Shown: piece after piece, positions 31,772 through 41,502 of the stretch | How the letters are laid out: every line of letters starts with the position of its first letter | How positions within the stretch are numbered: position 1 is the first letter of the stretch | Assembly (NCBI GenBank): GCA_910586965.1 | Contig: CAJUMF010000025.1 | Span: 1 to 54,514, forward strand | Length of the DNA: 54,514 nt | Direction of reading: 5' to 3' | Source: an uncultured Dorea sp. | GTDB taxonomy: Bacteria; Bacillota; Clostridia; Lachnospirales; Lachnospiraceae | Made by a program: the position numbers and the translations under genes | The notes under the pieces: model-generated | What the model was told of the DNA's origin: nothing | Databases searched by the model: none | The model's input: only the letters and a program-made list of their open reading frames with translations

Positions 31772-34040
31772 TATAGTGAAAAGATTACTGGCAGGTACTT
31801 TGGCATTGGCTGTAGGAGGCGCGGGATTCACCGGCGTCTGCGTGGAGAAAAGGTATGATCTGGGTGAAGTAAAGGCGGCAGATCAGGATACAGATAAAAC
31901 AGAAGATAAGGATATCACAAAATTAGAAGAGACAGCCGGTGAAGTGTTGGAAAGTGATGAAAAGCGGGAAGAAAAGAAATCAGGAGATACCTCCAAGGAG
32001 GAATCTGTATATATCAAAGCCGATCCGTCAGGAAATGTTACGGAGACTACAGTTACCGAGTGGCTGAAAAACCCGGGGAGCGGCAGTGTGGAAGATGAGA
32101 GCGAATTGAGTGACATCAAGAATGTAAAAGGCGAAGAGGAATATTCCAAGGGAAGCGGCAATGACCTTAAGTGGAAGTCTGAGGGCGAGGATATTTATTA
32201 CCAAGGTACAACCGGCGAAAGTCTTCCGGTAGGAGTTAAGATCACTTATAAGCTGAATGGAAAAAGCATCTCGGCGAAAGAGTTGATGGGAAAGAGCGGC
32301 AAAGTGGAGATCAACATAAAGTATACGAACCATTCGGAAAAGACCGTTAAGATTGGCGGCAAAAAGGTAAAGATGTATACGCCTTTTACGATGGTAACCG
32401 CTATGATGCTTTCTACGGACGAATATAAAAATGTGGAGATAGACAACGGCCGGGTGCTCTCCGACGGAGACAAAGATATCGTAGTCGGGCTCGGTTTCCC
32501 AGGTCTTCAGGAGAATCTTAACCTCAATGATACGGACCTTGATGTTGAAGTTCCGGACAGTGTGAAGATTACGGCAGAGGTAGAAAAGGCAAGCATAAGC
32601 CCTACAGTTACCGTGGCATCCGCAGAGATCATGAATGAGTTTGACCTTGATGATATCGATAGCTTTGATGATCTGGAGGAGTCTTTAGACGATCTGAAAG
32701 ATGCGGCGCAGAAATTAAAAGACGGCTCTGAGGATGCAGCAGACGGAGCGAAAAAGCTGGCGGACGGCTCCAAAGATCTAAAGGACGGGACAAAAAAGCT
32801 TAAGAACGGCTCCGGAGATTTGGCGGATGGTTCGAAACAGGTAGCCGACGGTGTGAGTACACTAAATAAGAAGAGCGGGGATCTGATCAAAGGGGTCAAT
32901 TCTCTTGTGGACGGTGTAAATACCTACACCAGCGGCGTAGGAAGCCTTGCCGATGGAAGTAAACAGGTAGCGGGAGGTGCCAAGCAGGTAAGCGACGGGG
33001 CCGCAGCTCTGAATCAAAAAGCACCGGAGCTTGGAGGCAGCATCAAGCAGTTAAATGAAGCAGCGTCCGGAGTCAACAGCGCGATAGCCGCTCTCACAAA
33101 GCAGCTCTCCTCTGCGGAAAAAGCTGTAAATAAAACGGATGCAGATGTAGAATATACCGGAGATACGGCAGGAAAGGTTGTGGCGACGAAAAGTGCCTCC
33201 GAAATCGCAGGCTCTGCGGTAGGTTCCATATCAATTAGTGTAGACCTCTCCGGCATACCGGAGGAATACCGGGATGAAGTGCGTGCTGCCATCCAGAAAG
33301 CAGAGGATGAGGCAAATGCAAAGCTAAAAGGGCAGGCAGAAACAATCGCCAAGAAAGCACTTGACAGTACCATTGTTGAGATTACGAAAGAAAGAACCGC
33401 AAAAGCGGTGGTCAACACAGACCGGGCGGAGGACGCCATCGACAATACGCAGGGAAGCATCGAAAAGCTTAAAGCGACTGCGGCAGCATTAGCCGGCGGC
33501 ATGGAGCAGTTAAACGGCAAGGTCAACGGTGAAGGCGGACTGACGGATTCCATCGGGGCGATATCCAAAGGCGCGGCTACCGTATCCGAAGGCGCGAATA
33601 CTCTGGCCAAAGGAGCCGAGGAACTGAACAGCAAGAGCAGCCTCCTTACGAACGGTACAAGTGAGCTGAAAAAGGGCGGTGCCCAGCTTGCCAGCGGCGT
33701 AAAGAAGCTTGATAAAGGAGCCGGAGCCGTGGCGGACGGTGCGAAGAAGCTCGATAAAGGCGTAGGTCAGCTCGATGACGGTGCAGGAACGCTTCATAAG
33801 GGTACTAATGATTTGGCAGACGGCAATAAAAAGCTGGCAGACGGAATGTCGGAATTTAAAAAAGATGGTGTCGATAAGCTGACGGATGTCTTTGATGGCG
33901 ATTTTAAGAACGTGAAAGACCGGCTGGATGCCATGTCCAAACTGAGCAAAGAATATAAGTCCTACGCGGGGATTAAGAAAGGGATGGATGGAAAGACGAA
34001 GTTTATCATCGAGACGGAAGGTATCGATGAAGAAGAATAA
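31761..34040 (+). CDS. Secreted heptad-repeat (LxxG) protein
   Basis: 759 aa. An N-terminal membrane/signal helix (~8-27) is followed by an acidic linker and a beta-rich domain (~145-260). Two long tracts of heptads rich in Ala-Asp-Gly (LADGSKQVADG type; about 320-425 and 590-700) follow, with a helical block between. YhgE/Pip-type relatives carry extra C-terminal membrane helices; none is visible here. It forms an operon with the MMPL exporter and may act as a periplasm-like extension or substrate presenter outside the membrane. Confidence 0.8.
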   Translation: MKNNIVKRLLAGTLALAVGGAGFTGVCVEKRYDLGEVKAADQDTDKTEDKDITKLEETAGEVLESDEKREEKKSGDTSKEESVYIKADPSGNVTETTVTEWLKNPGSGSVEDESELSDIKNVKGEEEYSKGSGNDLKWKSEGEDIYYQGTTGESLPVGVKITYKLNGKSISAKELMGKSGKVEINIKYTNHSEKTVKIGGKKVKMYTPFTMVTAMMLSTDEYKNVEIDNGRVLSDGDKDIVVGLGFPGLQENLNLNDTDLDVEVPDSVKITAEVEKASISPTVTVASAEIMNEFDLDDIDSFDDLEESLDDLKDAAQKLKDGSEDAADGAKKLADGSKDLKDGTKKLKNGSGDLADGSKQVADGVSTLNKKSGDLIKGVNSLVDGVNTYTSGVGSLADGSKQVAGGAKQVSDGAAALNQKAPELGGSIKQLNEAASGVNSAIAALTKQLSSAEKAVNKTDADVEYTGDTAGKVVATKSASEIAGSAVGSISISVDLSGIPEEYRDEVRAAIQKAEDEANAKLKGQAETIAKKALDSTIVEITKERTAKAVVNTDRAEDAIDNTQGSIEKLKATAAALAGGMEQLNGKVNGEGGLTDSIGAISKGAATVSEGANTLAKGAEELNSKSSLLTNGTSELKKGGAQLASGVKKLDKGAGAVADGAKKLDKGVGQLDDGAGTLHKGTNDLADGNKKLADGMSEFKKDGVDKLTDVFDGDFKNVKDRLDAMSKLSKEYKSYAGIKKGMDGKTKFIIETEGIDEEE

Positions 34041-34051
34041 GAATCAATGAC

Positions 34052-34080
34052 GGGAGTGTAACATGGTTACACTCCCATTT
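34052..34080 (+). terminator. Terminator of the MMPL operon
   Basis: An 11-bp stem GGGAGTGTAAC (34052-34062) with GTTACACTCCC (34066-34076), loop ATG, followed by ATTTTATT. Confidence 0.9.
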
Positions 34081-34232
34081 TATTCTTTGATATAATCAAT
34101 TTCAGTTAAATTTATGCCGGAGGCAGTTAAAATAACTTTTAATGCTTTATATCGGCGTTTCATTTTTTTAAGTGAATGGAGAGTAAAGTCTTATTGATAC
34201 AATCTTTTTTTCTGTTATGCAATTGTAAATTG

Positions 34233-34241
34233 TGATAGAAT
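34233..34241 (+). promoter_or_regulatory. Possible extended -10 promoter
   Basis: TGATAGAAT (TG at 34233-34234, TAGAAT at 34236-34241), 33 bases before the methyltransferase start; no convincing -35. Confidence 0.35.
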
Positions 34242-34273
34242 AGTAGGAGGTAAAGTTAAGGAGGTTGGATAAG

Positions 34274-35038
34274 ATGGATGTATACACCGGTTTTGCTGAG
34301 GTTTATGATACATTTATGGACAATGTCCCTTATGAGGAATGGGCGGATCGCCTCGAGAAATTGTTGGAAGAATATGGAATAAATGATGGGCTTGTGCTGG
34401 ACTTGGGATGCGGTACGGGGAACATGACTGAGAGCCTTGCAAAACGCGGCTATGATATGATCGGTGCGGACGGCGCTCCGGAGATGTTGGAGATTGCTGC
34501 AAGAAAGCGGAAGGAGAGCGGCCATGATATCCTCTATCTTTCCCAGGACATGCGGGAGTTTGAGCTTTATGGGACCGTGCGGGCAGTCATAAGCGTGTGT
34601 GATTGTATTAATTATGTGCTGGATGCAGAAGAACTTCTCAGCGTATTCCGGCTGGTGAATAATTATCTGGATCCGGGCGGAATTTTTCTTTTTGATTTTA
34701 ATACCCGGTATAAGTATGAACATATTTTAGGCAGCCATACATTTGCGGAGACCAGGGAGGAATGTAGTTTTATCTGGGATAATTATTATGATGCAGGCGA
34801 ACAGGTGAATGAGTATGAGCTGACATTATTTATTCGTGAGGAAGGTCAGGAAGAGCTGTATCGCAGATATCAGGAGGTTCATTATCAGAAGGGGTATACT
34901 CTTGAAGAAATAAAGGAGCTTATCGGGGCGTCCGGCATGGAGTTTGTGGGGGCTTATGACGGCTATACACAGAAGCCTGCGGGTACGAACAGCGAACGGA
35001 TTCTTGTGATGGCAAAAGAACGGGGAAAGACCTTGTAA
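34274..35038 (+). CDS. Class I SAM-dependent methyltransferase
   Basis: The start at ATG 34274 (AAGGAGG 9 bases before) is preferred over TTG 34265. 254 aa with motif I VLDLGCGTGNMTESLA near residue 40, motif II IGADGAPEMLEIA and the post-motif ISVCDCINYVLD. It methylates a small molecule or nucleobase; the substrate is not evident. It lies 61 bases before hslO. Confidence 0.88.
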   Translation: MDVYTGFAEVYDTFMDNVPYEEWADRLEKLLEEYGINDGLVLDLGCGTGNMTESLAKRGYDMIGADGAPEMLEIAARKRKESGHDILYLSQDMREFELYGTVRAVISVCDCINYVLDAEELLSVFRLVNNYLDPGGIFLFDFNTRYKYEHILGSHTFAETREECSFIWDNYYDAGEQVNEYELTLFIREEGQEELYRRYQEVHYQKGYTLEEIKELIGASGMEFVGAYDGYTQKPAGTNSERILVMAKERGKTL

Positions 35039-35099
35039 TATCGCGGAAAACATATTAAAATGATAGCTGTCATAATTGAGAGCAGGAAGGAAAAGATAG

Positions 35100-35975
35100 A
35101 TGAAAGATTATATTGTAAGGGCGACGGCGGCGGACAGCCAGGTACGCGCGTTTGCCATAACAGCGGGGGAGCTTGTGGAGGAAGCCAGGAGGCGCCACAA
35201 TACAAGTCCGGTGGCGACGGCAGCGCTTGGAAGGCTCCTGGCCGGCGGAGCCATGATGGGGAGCATGATGAAGAATGATACAGATATGCTTACAGTGAAG
35301 GTACGCGGAAATGGACCTCTTGGCGGAATCACAGTCACGGCGGACAGTAAGGCTAACGTAAAGGGGTATGTGGAGAATCCGGATGTGATGCTGCCGCCCA
35401 AAAACGGGAAGCTTGACGTAGGAGGAGCTGTAGGAATCGGTATTATGCAGGTGATCAAGGATATGGGGCTTAAAGAGCCTTATGTGGGGGACACGATGCT
35501 GGTGACCAGTGAGATTGCGGAAGATCTTACTTACTATTTTGCAAGTTCTGAACAGGTGCCCTCCTCGGTCGGCCTGGGTGTCCTTATGGAGAGGGATAAC
35601 ACGGTGAAATGTGCCGGGGGCTTTATCATCCAGATGATGCCTTTTGCCAGGGAAGAGACCATCGCGCAGATCGAGGAGAACCTTAAGCGTGTCACGTCGG
35701 TTACGGAGCTTTTGGACAAAGGGTTCACGCCGGAGCGGATCTTAGAAGAACTTCTTGGAAATGTAGGTCTTGAGATCACAGATACCATGCCGGCGAAGTT
35801 TACCTGCAACTGCTCAAAGGAGCGGGTAGAAAAGGCAGTTGCAAGTATCGGCAGAAAGGATATCCGGGAGATGATCGATGAAGGAAAGGATATTGAGGTA
35901 AAGTGCCATTTCTGTAATAGTGCGTATAATTATACGGTGGAAGATTTGAAACGGATTATAAAAAGAAGCAGGTAA
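35100..35975 (+). CDS. hslO: Hsp33 redox-activated chaperone
   Basis: 291 aa, normal Hsp33 length. The zinc/redox switch cysteines are C236-x-C238 (CNCSKE) and C269-x2-C272 (CHFCNS). The N-terminal domain carries typical GPLGGITVTAD and YVENPDV motifs. A cytosolic holdase switched on by oxidation plus heat. Start at 35100 with AGGAAGG upstream; 26 bases before nadE. Confidence 0.95.
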   Translation: MKDYIVRATAADSQVRAFAITAGELVEEARRRHNTSPVATAALGRLLAGGAMMGSMMKNDTDMLTVKVRGNGPLGGITVTADSKANVKGYVENPDVMLPPKNGKLDVGGAVGIGIMQVIKDMGLKEPYVGDTMLVTSEIAEDLTYYFASSEQVPSSVGLGVLMERDNTVKCAGGFIIQMMPFAREETIAQIEENLKRVTSVTELLDKGFTPERILEELLGNVGLEITDTMPAKFTCNCSKERVEKAVASIGRKDIREMIDEGKDIEVKCHFCNSAYNYTVEDLKRIIKRSR

Positions 35976-36001
35976 GTTTACCGGAGATTGGAGGAGTACC
36001 C

Positions 36002-37936
36002 ATGAAGGATGGATTTATAAAGGTTGCTGCGGCGACACCGGATATCCGTGTGGCAGATGTGGATTTCAATGTAGAAAGGATATGCAGGCTGATTGATGAG
36101 ACGGCCAAGGAGGGGGCAAAGATCGTGGTATTTCCGGAGCTTTGTCTTACCGGATATACGTGCGGAGATCTCTTTACCCAGGATATTCTTTTGGAGAAAG
36201 CGAAGGAAGGGCTTTTTAAAGTCGCGGCCCACACGAAGGGAAAGGGTATGCTTGTCTTTGCGGGCGTGCCTCTGGCGGTGAATGACGCCCTCTACAATAC
36301 AGCGGCAGCGTTAAGCGACGGGAAGATACTGGGGCTTACCACGAAGACATTTCTCCCGAATTACGGGGAGTTCTACGAGATGAGACAGTTTCGCGAAGGA
36401 CCTGACGATGCGGATTATCTATTGCTTGATGGGGAAGAGGTACCCTTTGGACCGCAGCTTTTATTCGAGGCGGACAATGTGGACGGGCTTGTCGTGTCGG
36501 CGGAAATCTGCGAGGATGTGTGGTCGGCTGTTCCGCCCAGTATCCAGGCGGCAAGAGAGGGAGCGACGATCATCGTCAACTGTTCGGCCAGCGATGAGAC
36601 GATCGGAAAGGCGTCGTACCGGAAGAGCCTGATCGAAGGGCAGTCTGCGAGGCTGATCTGCGGATACATCTATGCCAATGCAGGAGAAGGGGAGTCTACG
36701 ACAGATCTGGTGTTCGGCGGCCATAACCTGATCGCGGAAAATGGTGTGACTCTTGTCTCCGGGAAACGATTCGAGAATGGCGTGATCTATTCGGAGATAG
36801 ATGTAAAGAGAATCTTGAGTGAACGGCGAAAGAACACGACCTTTAAGCCGGCAGATTCCCGGGAGCTTCTGCGGATTTCTTTCCATGCGGATGTGGAGGA
36901 GACATGCCTTACAAGGGGATTTCCTTCCCGTCCGTTTGTGCCGGAGGAGACAAAGGAGCGCGCAAGGCGGTGTGAGGAGATTCTGACGATCCAGGCTATG
37001 GGGCTTAAAAAACGCCTTGCCCACACCCACGCAGAAAGTGCAGTGGTGGGTATCTCAGGCGGCCTTGACTCCACCCTGGCGCTTCTGGTGACGGCAAAGG
37101 CATTTGACGCTCTTGGGATGGACAGGAAGCAGATCATCGCTGTCACGATGCCCTGTTTTGGAACGACAGACCGGACGTATCGGAATGCATGTAAGATGTC
37201 AAAAAAGCTTGGGGCGACACTTAAGGAGGTTCCCATTGCAGAGTCGGTGACACAGCATTTTAAAGATATCGGCCATGATCCGGGAGACCACAGCGTGACT
37301 TATGAGAATGCCCAGGCCAGGGAGCGTACACAGGTGATCATGGATATTGCCAATCAGAAGAATGGTATGGTCATCGGAACTGGGGATATGTCAGAGCTTG
37401 CCCTCGGGTGGGCTACTTACAACGGCGATCATATGTCCATGTACGGGGTGAACGGGTCGGTCCCGAAGACATTAGTACGGCATCTGGTGCGTTTCTATGC
37501 GGATACCTGCGAGGATGTAACACTCTCGGAGGTTCTCCGAGATGTGCTTGACACGCCGGTAAGCCCGGAGCTTCTCCCGCCGAAGGATGGGGAGATTGCC
37601 CAGAAGACAGAGGATCTGGTGGGACCATATGAGCTGCATGACTTTTTCCTCTACTATTTCCTGCGCTTTGGATATGAGCCTGCGAAGATCTACCGGATTG
37701 CGAGACTGGCATTTGCAGGCGAATATGAAGACGAGATGATCTATCAATGGCTTTATACCTTCTGCCGGAGATTCTTCTCTCAGCAGTTTAAGCGTTCTTG
37801 TCTGCCGGACGGACCGAAGGTGGGAACTGTGGCGCTGTCGCCGAGAGGAGACTGGCGGATGCCAAGTGACGCCTGCGCAAAGGTATGGCTGGATAATCTG
37901 AAAAGGGCAGGAGGTAAGAAGGATGGAGACGAATAG
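36002..37936 (+). CDS. nadE: Glutamine-dependent NAD+ synthetase
   Basis: 644 aa, a two-domain fusion. The N-terminal nitrilase-type glutaminase has the Glu46/Lys115/Cys170 triad (VVFPELC, LTTKTFLP, SAEICEDVW). The C-terminal ATP-pyrophosphatase domain carries SGGLDS at 352-357. It makes NAD+ from deamido-NAD+, ATP and ammonia channelled from glutamine. Overlaps the next gene by 14 bp. Confidence 0.96.
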   Translation: MKDGFIKVAAATPDIRVADVDFNVERICRLIDETAKEGAKIVVFPELCLTGYTCGDLFTQDILLEKAKEGLFKVAAHTKGKGMLVFAGVPLAVNDALYNTAAALSDGKILGLTTKTFLPNYGEFYEMRQFREGPDDADYLLLDGEEVPFGPQLLFEADNVDGLVVSAEICEDVWSAVPPSIQAAREGATIIVNCSASDETIGKASYRKSLIEGQSARLICGYIYANAGEGESTTDLVFGGHNLIAENGVTLVSGKRFENGVIYSEIDVKRILSERRKNTTFKPADSRELLRISFHADVEETCLTRGFPSRPFVPEETKERARRCEEILTIQAMGLKKRLAHTHAESAVVGISGGLDSTLALLVTAKAFDALGMDRKQIIAVTMPCFGTTDRTYRNACKMSKKLGATLKEVPIAESVTQHFKDIGHDPGDHSVTYENAQARERTQVIMDIANQKNGMVIGTGDMSELALGWATYNGDHMSMYGVNGSVPKTLVRHLVRFYADTCEDVTLSEVLRDVLDTPVSPELLPPKDGEIAQKTEDLVGPYELHDFFLYYFLRFGYEPAKIYRIARLAFAGEYEDEMIYQWLYTFCRRFFSQQFKRSCLPDGPKVGTVALSPRGDWRMPSDACAKVWLDNLKRAGGKKDGDE

Positions 37937-38342
37937 GCAAAAAGCAGAGAGAAATTTTATGGAAAAGCGGTATAACTGCTGCCAGTCGGTTGTCTGCACA
38001 TATTGTGAGAAATACGGGGTCAGTGAAAGGGATGTGTTTCGGATGACCGAAGGATTCGGCCTTGGGATGGGCGGCCTTATGGATACATGCGGGGCCGTTA
38101 CCGGGATGTTTCTTGTCATCGGTCTTGTAAACAGTGCCGGAGACATGGATCAACCGCTGCTTACGAAGATGGACACCTATGAAAAGCTCAGAAAGGCGGC
38201 AGAGCTTTTCCGGGAGAAAAAAGGATCGGTCTACTGCAGGGATCTGCTGACGCAAAAAGGTCCCCAGCCCCTTCCCTGCTGTGCGGAATGTGTGGAGACG
38301 GCGATAGAAGTTCTTGAGGAGATGGGACTGGACAGCCGGTAG
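37923..38342 (+). CDS. C_GCAxxG_C_C family protein
   Basis: 139 aa, Cys-rich, cytoplasmic: YNCCQSVVCTYCEKYG, then MGGLMDTCGAVTGMF, and PCCAEC near the C-terminus. This matches the C_GCAxxG_C_C family of presumed redox or metal-cluster proteins. Translationally coupled to nadE by a 14-bp overlap. Biochemical role not known. Confidence 0.85.
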   Translation: METNRQKAERNFMEKRYNCCQSVVCTYCEKYGVSERDVFRMTEGFGLGMGGLMDTCGAVTGMFLVIGLVNSAGDMDQPLLTKMDTYEKLRKAAELFREKKGSVYCRDLLTQKGPQPLPCCAECVETAIEVLEEMGLDSR

Positions 38343-38355
38343 CGGATAAATACAA

Positions 38356-38400
38356 AAAACCTTCAGAAAGGGCAGCATATGTGCCAGTTCTGAAGGTTTT
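38356..38400. terminator. Bidirectional terminator
   Basis: A 12-bp stem AAAACCTTCAGA (38356-38367) with TCTGAAGGTTTT (38389-38400), with an inner GGCA/TGCC pairing. T-rich on the right and A-rich on the left, serving both convergent genes. Confidence 0.88.
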
Positions 38401-38405
38401 TGTTT

Positions 38406-39080
38406 TTACAGCTTGATATCTTTGAACAGGTCACCAAGATTGGTCCCGATGTTCCCTGCCTTTGGAATCACAACCTTTTCTTCCGGCTCTTCTTTTACTT
38501 CTTCCAAAGCCTTCATGCTGAGACTGATCTTGCCATCCTTGATACCGATAACTTTAACGGTAACTTCATCGCCTACGCTTAATACATCTTTCGGAAGTTT
38601 TACGCGCTTCTGGCTGATCTGGGATACATGCACCAGACCGGAAAGATTGTCGGGAAGACGGATAAATGCTCCGTAGTTCTGCAGAGTTTCTACCGTTCCG
38701 GTAAGGACAGTCCCTACCTTTACACTGGCGATTTTCTCTTCCCGTTCTTTTTTCTCTTTTTCCTTCAAAATCTCGCGGGCGGAAAGAACCAGACGGTTCT
38801 CAGCCTGATCGGCCTCAATGACCTTTACCTCAATGTCTTTTAAGAGGTATGATTCCAGATCTTCAATGTAGGAGAGAGACAGTCTGGAAGCCGGGATAAA
38901 GCCGCGGATGCCCTCTACCATTGCAATCGCACCGCCGTTTACGATGCCTTCTACTTTTACCGGGAGCACAGTGCCGTTTTCCTTATAAGATGCAATCAGG
39001 TTCCACGGGTTGGCATCGTCAAAATGCTCCTCAAGGTCAGCCATGGTCTGGGTCTCTTCCTGTAATAATTCTTCGCTCAT
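38406..39080 (-). CDS. S1-domain RNA-binding protein
   Basis: The start ATG at 39080 (MSEELLQEETQT) is preferred over 39104, which has no RBS. 224 aa with two S1 domains (~40-110 and ~127-195), e.g. KVGTVLTGTVETLQNYGAFI and GLVHVSQISQKRV. It resembles a truncated ribosomal protein S1, typical of Firmicutes, and would bind mRNA or rRNA. It is monocistronic. Confidence 0.88.
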   Translation of the reverse strand: MSEELLQEETQTMADLEEHFDDANPWNLIASYKENGTVLPVKVEGIVNGGAIAMVEGIRGFIPASRLSLSYIEDLESYLLKDIEVKVIEADQAENRLVLSAREILKEKEKKEREEKIASVKVGTVLTGTVETLQNYGAFIRLPDNLSGLVHVSQISQKRVKLPKDVLSVGDEVTVKVIGIKDGKISLSMKALEEVKEEPEEKVVIPKAGNIGTNLGDLFKDIKL

Positions 39081-39116
39081 TGTACTTTGTTCCTTTCTCA
39101 TCATTCTAATATACCT

Positions 39117-39125
39117 AGTATAACA
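39117..39125 (-). promoter_or_regulatory. Possible promoter of the S1-domain gene
   Basis: On the minus strand an extended -10, TGTTATACT (39125-39117), 37 bases before the ATG; the -35 is unclear. Confidence 0.4.
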
Positions 39126-39247
39126 TATAATCTCAGGATTGTGGGGAGAAAAAAATGATAAGTAGAAAAAATATAGTTGACTTGTTATGAAAAAAATGGC
39201 AATCTAACTATTAGAAACTTTCAAAGAGGTTTTACAAGGAGATTTAT

Positions 39248-40894
39248 ATGGGAAAGAAATCAAAAAAGGTATATATTGTCGGGCACAAAAACCCGGATAC
39301 AGATTCAATCTGTTCGGCGATCGCTTACGCAGAGCTGAAGAAAAAGATAACCGGTGATGATTATGTTGCAAAGCGGGCAGGGCAGATCAACGAGGAGACA
39401 CATTATGTCCTGAAAAAATTCAAGGTAGATGCTCCGGGGCTTTTGCAGAATGTAAAGCTCCAGGTGAAGGACATGGATATACATAAGATTGACGGAGTGG
39501 CGCCAAACGTTTCAATCAGGGATACTTGGGAGAAGATGAAAGAGAATAACGTCAAGACCCTTCCGGTACTGAAGGATGAGGAACTGGTAGGTGTGATCTC
39601 TACCGGGGATATCGCGACTTCTTATATGGAGGTGTATGATAACCGGGAGCTCTCAAGCGCCAGGACCCAGTATAAGAATATTATTGATACGCTGGACGGG
39701 AAACTGATCTGCGGTAATGAGCACGGATGCTTTACCACAGGGAAAGTAACGGTGGGAGCGTCCAATGACGAGCTGATGAAGGAATTTATCGAGCGGGATG
39801 ACCTGGTTATCCTGGGAAATCGTCCGGAGGCACAGGCCTGTGCGGTGAATATTGACGCAAGCTGTATGGTGGTCTGTCAGGACGCCAATGTGTCGGAAGA
39901 GCTGATCAAGAAGGCGGAGGAACAAAGTATCGTCATTATCAGTACTCCTCACGATACTTATACGGTGGCGCGTCTCATTAATCAGAGTATTCCGGTAAAA
40001 CATTTTATGAGTAAGGGACCGCTGATTACGTTTAATATGAATGATTACGTAGATGAGATAAAGGAGAAGATGACGAAGAATAAGTTCCGTGATTTCCCGA
40101 TTCTTGACCGGCACGGAAGATTCAGGGGATTCATTTCCAGACGCCGTTTTTTGAATGTGAAGAAGAAGCAGGTCATCTTAGTGGATCATAACGAGAAATC
40201 CCAGGCAGTTGACGGCATCGAGGAGGCAGATATCGTGGAGATCATCGATCACCACAGGCTGGGGAGTATCGAGACCATGGGGCCGGTATTCTTCCGGAAT
40301 CAGCCGGTGGGCTGTACGGCAACGATCATTACCCAGATGTATGAGGAGGCGGATGTGGAGATCCCGCCTGCCATCGCGGGCCTTCTGTGCTGTGCGATCA
40401 TTTCAGATACCCTTCTTTTCCGTTCGCCCACTTGTACGGCGGTGGATGAAAAGACGGCGAAGAAGCTTGCAAAGCTTGCTAAGATAGATATGGAAAAGAT
40501 GTCTATGGAGATGTTCAATGCGGGAAGCAGTCTTAAGGGTAAGAGTGCGGAAGATATCCTGTTCCAGGATTTTAAGCAGTTTACGGTGGGCGATACGGTG
40601 TTCGGGGTCGGCCAGATCAATTCTATGAATAAAGAAGAACTGTCAGAGATCAAAGAGATGCTCGTTCCCCATCTCCCGGAAGTGCTGGAAGGCGGGAAGA
40701 TGGAGATGATCTATTTCATGCTGACGGATATCCTGAATGAATCTACAGAGCTTCTTTGCAGCGGCCATGGGGCGAGGGACAGTATCATCAACGCTTTTGA
40801 CCTGCCGGAAGATACAGACCGGATCATCTTAAAAGGGGTGGTATCCAGGAAGAAACAGTTGATCCCTACACTGGTGGCATCGCTGCAGCAATAG
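39248..40894 (+). CDS. ppaC: Mn-dependent inorganic pyrophosphatase (CBS/DRTGG type)
   Basis: 548 aa. The family II DHH core is split by a regulatory insert. N-terminal GHKNPDTDSICSAIAYA holds metal ligands. The insert has a CBS pair (~65-120 and ~250-300) around a DRTGG-like domain. Then come VDHNEKSQ, IIDHHRLG and the C-terminal DHHA2 domain with SRKKQLIP. CBS-PPases hydrolyse pyrophosphate under adenine nucleotide control. Start after CAAGGAG. Monocistronic or with the flavin reductase 37 bases on. Confidence 0.93.
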   Translation: MGKKSKKVYIVGHKNPDTDSICSAIAYAELKKKITGDDYVAKRAGQINEETHYVLKKFKVDAPGLLQNVKLQVKDMDIHKIDGVAPNVSIRDTWEKMKENNVKTLPVLKDEELVGVISTGDIATSYMEVYDNRELSSARTQYKNIIDTLDGKLICGNEHGCFTTGKVTVGASNDELMKEFIERDDLVILGNRPEAQACAVNIDASCMVVCQDANVSEELIKKAEEQSIVIISTPHDTYTVARLINQSIPVKHFMSKGPLITFNMNDYVDEIKEKMTKNKFRDFPILDRHGRFRGFISRRRFLNVKKKQVILVDHNEKSQAVDGIEEADIVEIIDHHRLGSIETMGPVFFRNQPVGCTATIITQMYEEADVEIPPAIAGLLCCAIISDTLLFRSPTCTAVDEKTAKKLAKLAKIDMEKMSMEMFNAGSSLKGKSAEDILFQDFKQFTVGDTVFGVGQINSMNKEELSEIKEMLVPHLPEVLEGGKMEMIYFMLTDILNESTELLCSGHGARDSIINAFDLPEDTDRIILKGVVSRKKQLIPTLVASLQQ

Positions 40895-40931
40895 TTTGGT
40901 AAGATAAGACAGAGAAGAAGGAGGAGAGATT

Positions 40932-41501
40932 ATGGGACGTAAGATCTGGAAGCCGGGCAATATGCTGTATCCGCTTCCGGCGGTGATGGTCAGTACGGCG
41001 GATACGAAGGGCGAGGATAATATCATTACGGTGGCATGGACGGGGACAGTGTGTACAGACCCCGCTATGTTATACATTTCCGTGAGGCCGGAAAGGTATT
41101 CTTATCATATGATCCGTGAGAGCGGGGAATTCGTGGTGAACCTTACGACGGAGGAGCTTTCGCGGGCAACGGACTGGTGCGGTGTGCGCTCCGGACGGGA
41201 TACGGATAAGTGGAAGGAGATGCACCTGACGAGAGGGGAGGCAAAGAAGCTTTCCTATGCCCCGGTGATCATGGAGTCTCCGGTGAATCTTGAGTGCAAG
41301 GTGACGGAAGTCAAAGAACTTGGCTCCCACCATATGTTTCTTGCCGAGGTACTGGCAGTTCAGGTGGATGAAGCCTACATGAAAAAGAGCGGAAAGTTTG
41401 AACTGAATTCTACCGGGTTAATAGCCTATTCCCACGGGGAATATTTTTCCCTGGGGAAATCTATGGGAAGGTTTGGATGGAGCGTGAAAGGGCGTAAATA
41501 G
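40932..41501 (+). CDS. Flavin reductase-like FMN-binding protein
   Basis: 189 aa, the standard size of the flavin_reduct/DIM6 family. Motifs: PLPAVMVSTADTKGEDNIIT near the N-terminus, PAMLYISVRPERYSYHMIRE and FVVNLTTEELSRATDW. It binds FMN and would serve as a small flavoprotein reductase; partner unknown. RBS AGAAGGAGGAG. Confidence 0.9.
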   Translation: MGRKIWKPGNMLYPLPAVMVSTADTKGEDNIITVAWTGTVCTDPAMLYISVRPERYSYHMIRESGEFVVNLTTEELSRATDWCGVRSGRDTDKWKEMHLTRGEAKKLSYAPVIMESPVNLECKVTEVKELGSHHMFLAEVLAVQVDEAYMKKSGKFELNSTGLIAYSHGEYFSLGKSMGRFGWSVKGRK

Positions 41502-41502
41502 C

